Shown here: positions 7,601 through 10,141 of the stretch, one piece after another
Layout of the letters: every line of letters begins with the position of its first letter
Position numbering within the stretch: position 1 is the stretch's first letter
NCBI GenBank assembly: GCA_029881775.1
Contig: JAOULY010000045.1
Location: 1-10,141 of the forward strand
Source: Gammaproteobacteria bacterium
GTDB lineage: Bacteria; Pseudomonadota; Gammaproteobacteria; UBA9214
Length of the DNA: 10,141 bases
Direction of reading: 5' to 3'
The notes under the pieces: generated by a model
Databases searched by the model: none
What the model saw: the letters and a program-made list of their open reading frames with translations, nothing else
Told to the model about the DNA's origin: nothing
Translations under genes and position numbers: made by a program

Positions 7601-10141
7601 TGCCGTTAAGTGCCAGTGCAACCGTGTGCGCCGGGTCGTGCTTGACGGCCACCCGGATACTGGCGATTGGCGGGTTGTGATGTTCCGGCGGCCACAGCAG
7701 GTCGGTGCCCGGCACCGCCGCATCCGCCCAGGCACGGTCATAGACCGGCATTAGCACCTGCACGATGTCATCGGTCGCGGTCTTTCTTTCCGGGATGACC
7801 GCTTGCTGCCACGCACCGCCCACAGCAACACGGATATTGCCGGCCGTCTGCATACCTTCTATATGGACATCGCTAACGACCGTTTCGGTAACGATGCGCA
7901 ACTCGACACGACGGTTCAGCGCACGCCCCGCCTCCGTATCATTGGCAACATAGGGACGGGTTGCACCCAGCCCATTGATTGTCACCGTGGATTTATCCAG
8001 GTCCAGTCTTTTCGCGAGGTATTCGCCTACCTGGCGGGCACGCGCCTCCGACAGGGCAAAGTTATCGGCAAACTGCGCCTTTGAGCGCTCGCGTATCGGC
8101 ACGTTATCGGTGTGGCCGGTCGCCTCAATACTGATAACACGGTGATCGCGCAAGCTGTCTGCCAGCGCAGCAAGTGTATTGCGGTCGGCCCGCGACAACT
8201 GTGTACTGAAAGAATCGAAATGCAACCCCTCCTCATCCCACAGGTCTTGCGTATGCGTGATGCGCTGCATGTGCGTTTCCACGACTGGCGTGCGCTGGCC
8301 CTGCTTCCCCGGACTGTCGAACATGAGAAAGGCCTTGGCCGGCAGCCTCCCTTCATCACCGGCATCGACCTCGGCGACAAAATTCAGCTCGCGCTTCCAG
8401 TTACCCTGCGTATCGTCAAGCGGGTAGACCAGCACGCTGCCGCGCACCTCGGGATCAGCAACACGTTCATTGGAGATAACACTGCTACCCGGCAGGTAAC
8501 GCACGCCGTCAGGCAGGTTGACCATCAGGCGTTTGTTGGACAGGGCCACATCACCACCCTCTAACGCAAGGTGGTAACTGGCGATGTGATCGCGGACACC
8601 GCTGCTGAATGACAGGCCAACATCCACAGCCGGCATTTCACGCGTCCTGACATGAAAGTCGGTGCGCCACAGGCTGCCGCCCTGCAAATCGACGAAGCGC
8701 GAATATGCACGTCCGGCGAAACGGCTGTCAGCCTCACAGATTACCGGCTCAAACTGTGGCGCCAGTGTTTCCAGGTCCATCTGCACCACGTGACTGCCGG
8801 GGCGCACCCCTTCGAAGTGGAACAACCCCTGTTCATCACTGACGACGAATGTCCCGTTTTCAAGATAAACACGCACGCCGGCCACGCCACGCGCATCCGG
8901 CCCGTCGGGTGCGTCACAACTGTCTGCCAGCACACGGCCGGTCAGGACATTGCGGTCACGCAGGAAATCCTGGCGAATACGCACACCGATGGAGGCCTCG
9001 TTGGATAACAGCGCGTTGCCATTGGCATTTGCCACGGCGCGGTTGATAACGTCCGACGCATGCAGTCCGAGCACGACCTCAACCACGTAGCGCACTTCCA
9101 CCGACGTGCCATCCGGCATGTCGGCAAGGCTGAATGTCAACGTGCGTCCGTCACCGCTGGTTGCCGGATCGGCAACCGGGTTACCGTCTACCGAGGCCGA
9201 ACCCCGCTGGTAGCGGAGACCGGCCGGCAGGGTATCGACGACCTGTACAGCCGTGGCAGCGCTACCTGTATTGTTGTTCAGCGTTAACCGGTACTGGAGA
9301 AAATCGCCGGCAGACGCCTCGCGCTTGTTGGCATCCTTTATAAGGAAAAAACCGACCGCTGCCGGGTCGAGCGGCAGGTCGATCTGGATTGCCGGCCCCA
9401 CCATTACAGCAAAGGGCAGACCGCGCGAGCCTTGCGCATCAATGGCAAATGGCGCACCCGGCAATGCCTGCAGGCTGGCCGTCGGCACCACGCTGGGTGC
9501 GCTGTAACCGACCGGTGCCGTCACCTGCAGGCGGTAGTTACCCGGCGCGACGAACGGGAAGCGATATCCGCCGCTGCCAAAGTTGTAGACCATGCCGCCG
9601 CTGTCGGTCACCGTGCCGCCGCTGGTAATGGTGGACGGGAAGATACTGATACCGTCGTCGCCGTAAACCGTCGCCGGCAGGTTTGTACTGTTATTAACGA
9701 GCGTCACCAGCGCTCCATCAAGCGAGGCGCCGGTCGCACTGTCGAACACGATGCCGAACGGATCGACCAGCGTACTGGCCGCCGAGGTATCGCTGCCGTC
9801 AGTCACGTCGACATAGTCCGCCGTGATAACGTCATTATCCTGCAGGCCGAGCTGGCCATTGGACGTGTTTGCTGCAAGCGGATACATTGTGCTGATAAAC
9901 GACTGGATATAACCGGTAAATATGCCGGTGTCCGGCCCGGTTTCCGTCAGCCGCAACAGTTCCGTATCACCTGTTGCAGCCACATTGATCGTGACCAGCA
10001 CCGTTTCCGCACTGAGCGAATCAAGGTTCTGGTCGAAATCAGACAGGCGCACGAAAACAGGTTCGCCCTTGTGATAGATCATGACCGGTTCCAGCGGAAC
10101 CGGCACGCCGAGGTTGATCGGCGTCGGGTTTCCCGGGGGTA
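4647..10141 (-). CDS. Giant outer-membrane barrel protein with internal OmpA domain, 5' partial
   Basis: The frame is open to the window edge, giving 1830 visible residues; the true start lies outside. Residues are numbered here from the GTG at 10106. A beta repeat with LTETGPDTGIFTGYI covers 14-113. A CnaB/SdrD-like domain lies at 115-245, DUF11 at 251-378 (VDTLPAGLRY), and an SdrD-like domain at 388-487 holding the only two cysteines (397, 457). Another DUF11-like region lies at 493-605. An OmpA C-terminal domain spans 625-742, with GHTDN (664-668), NFALSEARA (682-690) and GRALNRRVEL (727-736). Asp667 and Arg689 match the diaminopimelate-binding pair. Ig/invasin-like domains cover about 812-995. 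From about 1045 to 1804 alternating strands form an outer-membrane barrel ending YVKLRFKF, then a 15-residue tail. The N-terminal part is probably periplasmic and bound to peptidoglycan. It is the first gene of a pair with the DUF11 protein, 13 nt apart. The function is unproven: anchor, export channel or adhesin. Confidence 0.85.
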   Translation of the reverse strand, partial: PPGNPTPINLGVPVPLEPVMIYHKGEPVFVRLSDFDQNLDSLSAETVLVTINVAATGDTELLRLTETGPDTGIFTGYIQSFISTMYPLAANTSNGQLGLQDNDVITADYVDVTDGSDTSAASTLVDPFGIVFDSATGASLDGALVTLVNNSTNLPATVYGDDGISIFPSTITSGGTVTDSGGMVYNFGSGGYRFPFVAPGNYRLQVTAPVGYSAPSVVPTASLQALPGAPFAIDAQGSRGLPFAVMVGPAIQIDLPLDPAAVGFFLIKDANKREASAGDFLQYRLTLNNNTGSAATAVQVVDTLPAGLRYQRGSASVDGNPVADPATSGDGRTLTFSLADMPDGTSVEVRYVVEVVLGLHASDVINRAVANANGNALLSNEASIGVRIRQDFLRDRNVLTGRVLADSCDAPDGPDARGVAGVRVYLENGTFVVSDEQGLFHFEGVRPGSHVVQMDLETLAPQFEPVICEADSRFAGRAYSRFVDLQGGSLWRTDFHVRTREMPAVDVGLSFSSGVRDHIASYHLALEGGDVALSNKRLMVNLPDGVRYLPGSSVISNERVADPEVRGSVLVYPLDDTQGNWKRELNFVAEVDAGDEGRLPAKAFLMFDSPGKQGQRTPVVETHMQRITHTQDLWDEEGLHFDSFSTQLSRADRNTLAALADSLRDHRVISIEATGHTDNVPIRERSKAQFADNFALSEARARQVGEYLAKRLDLDKSTVTINGLGATRPYVANDTEAGRALNRRVELRIVTETVVSDVHIEGMQTAGNIRVAVGGAWQQAVIPERKTATDDIVQVLMPVYDRAWADAAVPGTDLLWPPEHHNPPIASIRVAVKHDPAHTVALALNGTAVSALNYDTRTSNTAGTLAISQWAGVDIEKGNNRLLVEIRDSAGELVEQIEREVRMSSLPVRAELLDEQSRLVADGRQNPVIAVRLYDRDNRPVREGMIGQFMVEPPHVAQQDIDDLQRQPLAGLDRGNPRYRVGKDGVALIELKPTTRTGEATLVIPLEAREARLRPWLQAAQRDWVLVGLAEGTLAHNTVRGNLESLSAVELEQDTFTDGKVSLFARGSVRGEWLMTLAYDSAKDAEERNTLFQEIDPDRYFTVYGDGSAQGYDAASREKLYLRLERRQFYALFGDYTTGLTVTELARYDRSLTGYKSEFRNDHVRMNVFASDSGQNFVKDELRGDGTSGLYRLRFNDLVFNSDKVVLETRDRFRPQVVLSTQAMTRHTDYNIDYAAGTLFFRTPVASQDAALNPVYIVIDYETRANGADNWSYGGRAAVQLMDERAEIGATYINQGQTGSDDSLQGIDATLDINDQTRLKLEYATSQQGAASDRDAMLAELNHAGSVVDGSVYYRERDAGFGIGQQSGIGTGTRLYGVDGRYRLTDRTQVTGQLFRQSDLQTDAERDIIETAVVHEENGYGVSAGVRVARDTFTNGTTNRSNQLTLGGHRSLLDSRLNVRLDHSQSLDENASADYPTRTVLGADYLLNPSTTLFMEQEVTFGENEDTHSTRVGMQARPWTGASVNTSLEQRGSEYGPRLFANAGLMQNWRVSDDWSLNISLDNSATIRHPGDTPLGVTLPSASASSEDFTAVSLGATRQHEDWSWTSRLEHRTSKSEDKWGLYSSAAGEARAGLGLSARLQLFETQSVTGEDGTTADLRLGLVHRPFARRWTVLNRTDLSVETQKGGASQFDNWKFVNNVLVNYRRKSSQLSTYYGAKFARDTIDSIDYSGFTDSIGIEYRHDIGDRWDAGVRASTLHGWSNNHYDYSWGASVGYNPATNVWLSVGYNRAGYEDDDFNLAGFTAAGPYVKLRFKFDQESVRDTVSWFNRR

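Noticed and set aside
10104..10106. GTG as the start of the barrel gene
   Set aside because: The frame continues open to the window edge, with no Shine-Dalgarno or signal peptide here.

Overview
The window looks like chromosomal DNA of a GC-rich Gram-negative bacterium, most likely a gammaproteobacterium. The evidence is a SPOR-domain cell-envelope gene, an OmpA-type peptidoglycan-binding domain joined to a very large outer-membrane beta-barrel, and intergenic palindromes of the TGTAGGAGCG REP/REPIN type common in that class. No species can be named from the sequence alone.

Layout, left to right. The 3' end of a SPOR-domain gene lies on the + strand (1-182). Every other gene is on the - strand. 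A small DsrE-family protein with a Cys-x-x-Cys-Cys motif (resembling the SaoD group) is at 323-661. A LysE/RhtB-type amino-acid exporter is at 910-1548. A secreted protein of about 1007 residues with several DUF11-like domains is at 1610-4633. An outer-membrane protein of more than 1800 residues runs from 4647 off the right edge, so its start is outside the window. The two gaps around the DsrE-like gene each hold a pair of inverted REP palindromes (202-270 and 737-864). The two pairs share flanks but differ by a compensatory base-pair change in the stem.

The main content is the tandem pair of giant surface genes, which fills more than 80% of the window. Transcription runs right to left. The barrel gene stops only 13 nt before the ATG of the secreted DUF11 gene, with an AGGG Shine-Dalgarno in the gap, so the two are almost certainly co-transcribed. 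The visible barrel protein reads: repeat-like beta domain, CnaB/SdrD-like domain, DUF11, second SdrD-like domain, further DUF11-like domain, OmpA peptidoglycan-binding domain, Ig/invasin-like domains, then a barrel of about 750 residues. The partner has a signal peptide, an unrecognised N-terminal beta domain and three DUF11-like regions, but no anchor of its own. A reasonable inference is that the barrel protein spans from peptidoglycan to outer membrane and exports, anchors or displays the partner. I know of no characterised system with exactly this layout, and this is the best candidate here for an undescribed system. The flanking small genes look like ordinary housekeeping or accessory genes with no evident link to it.
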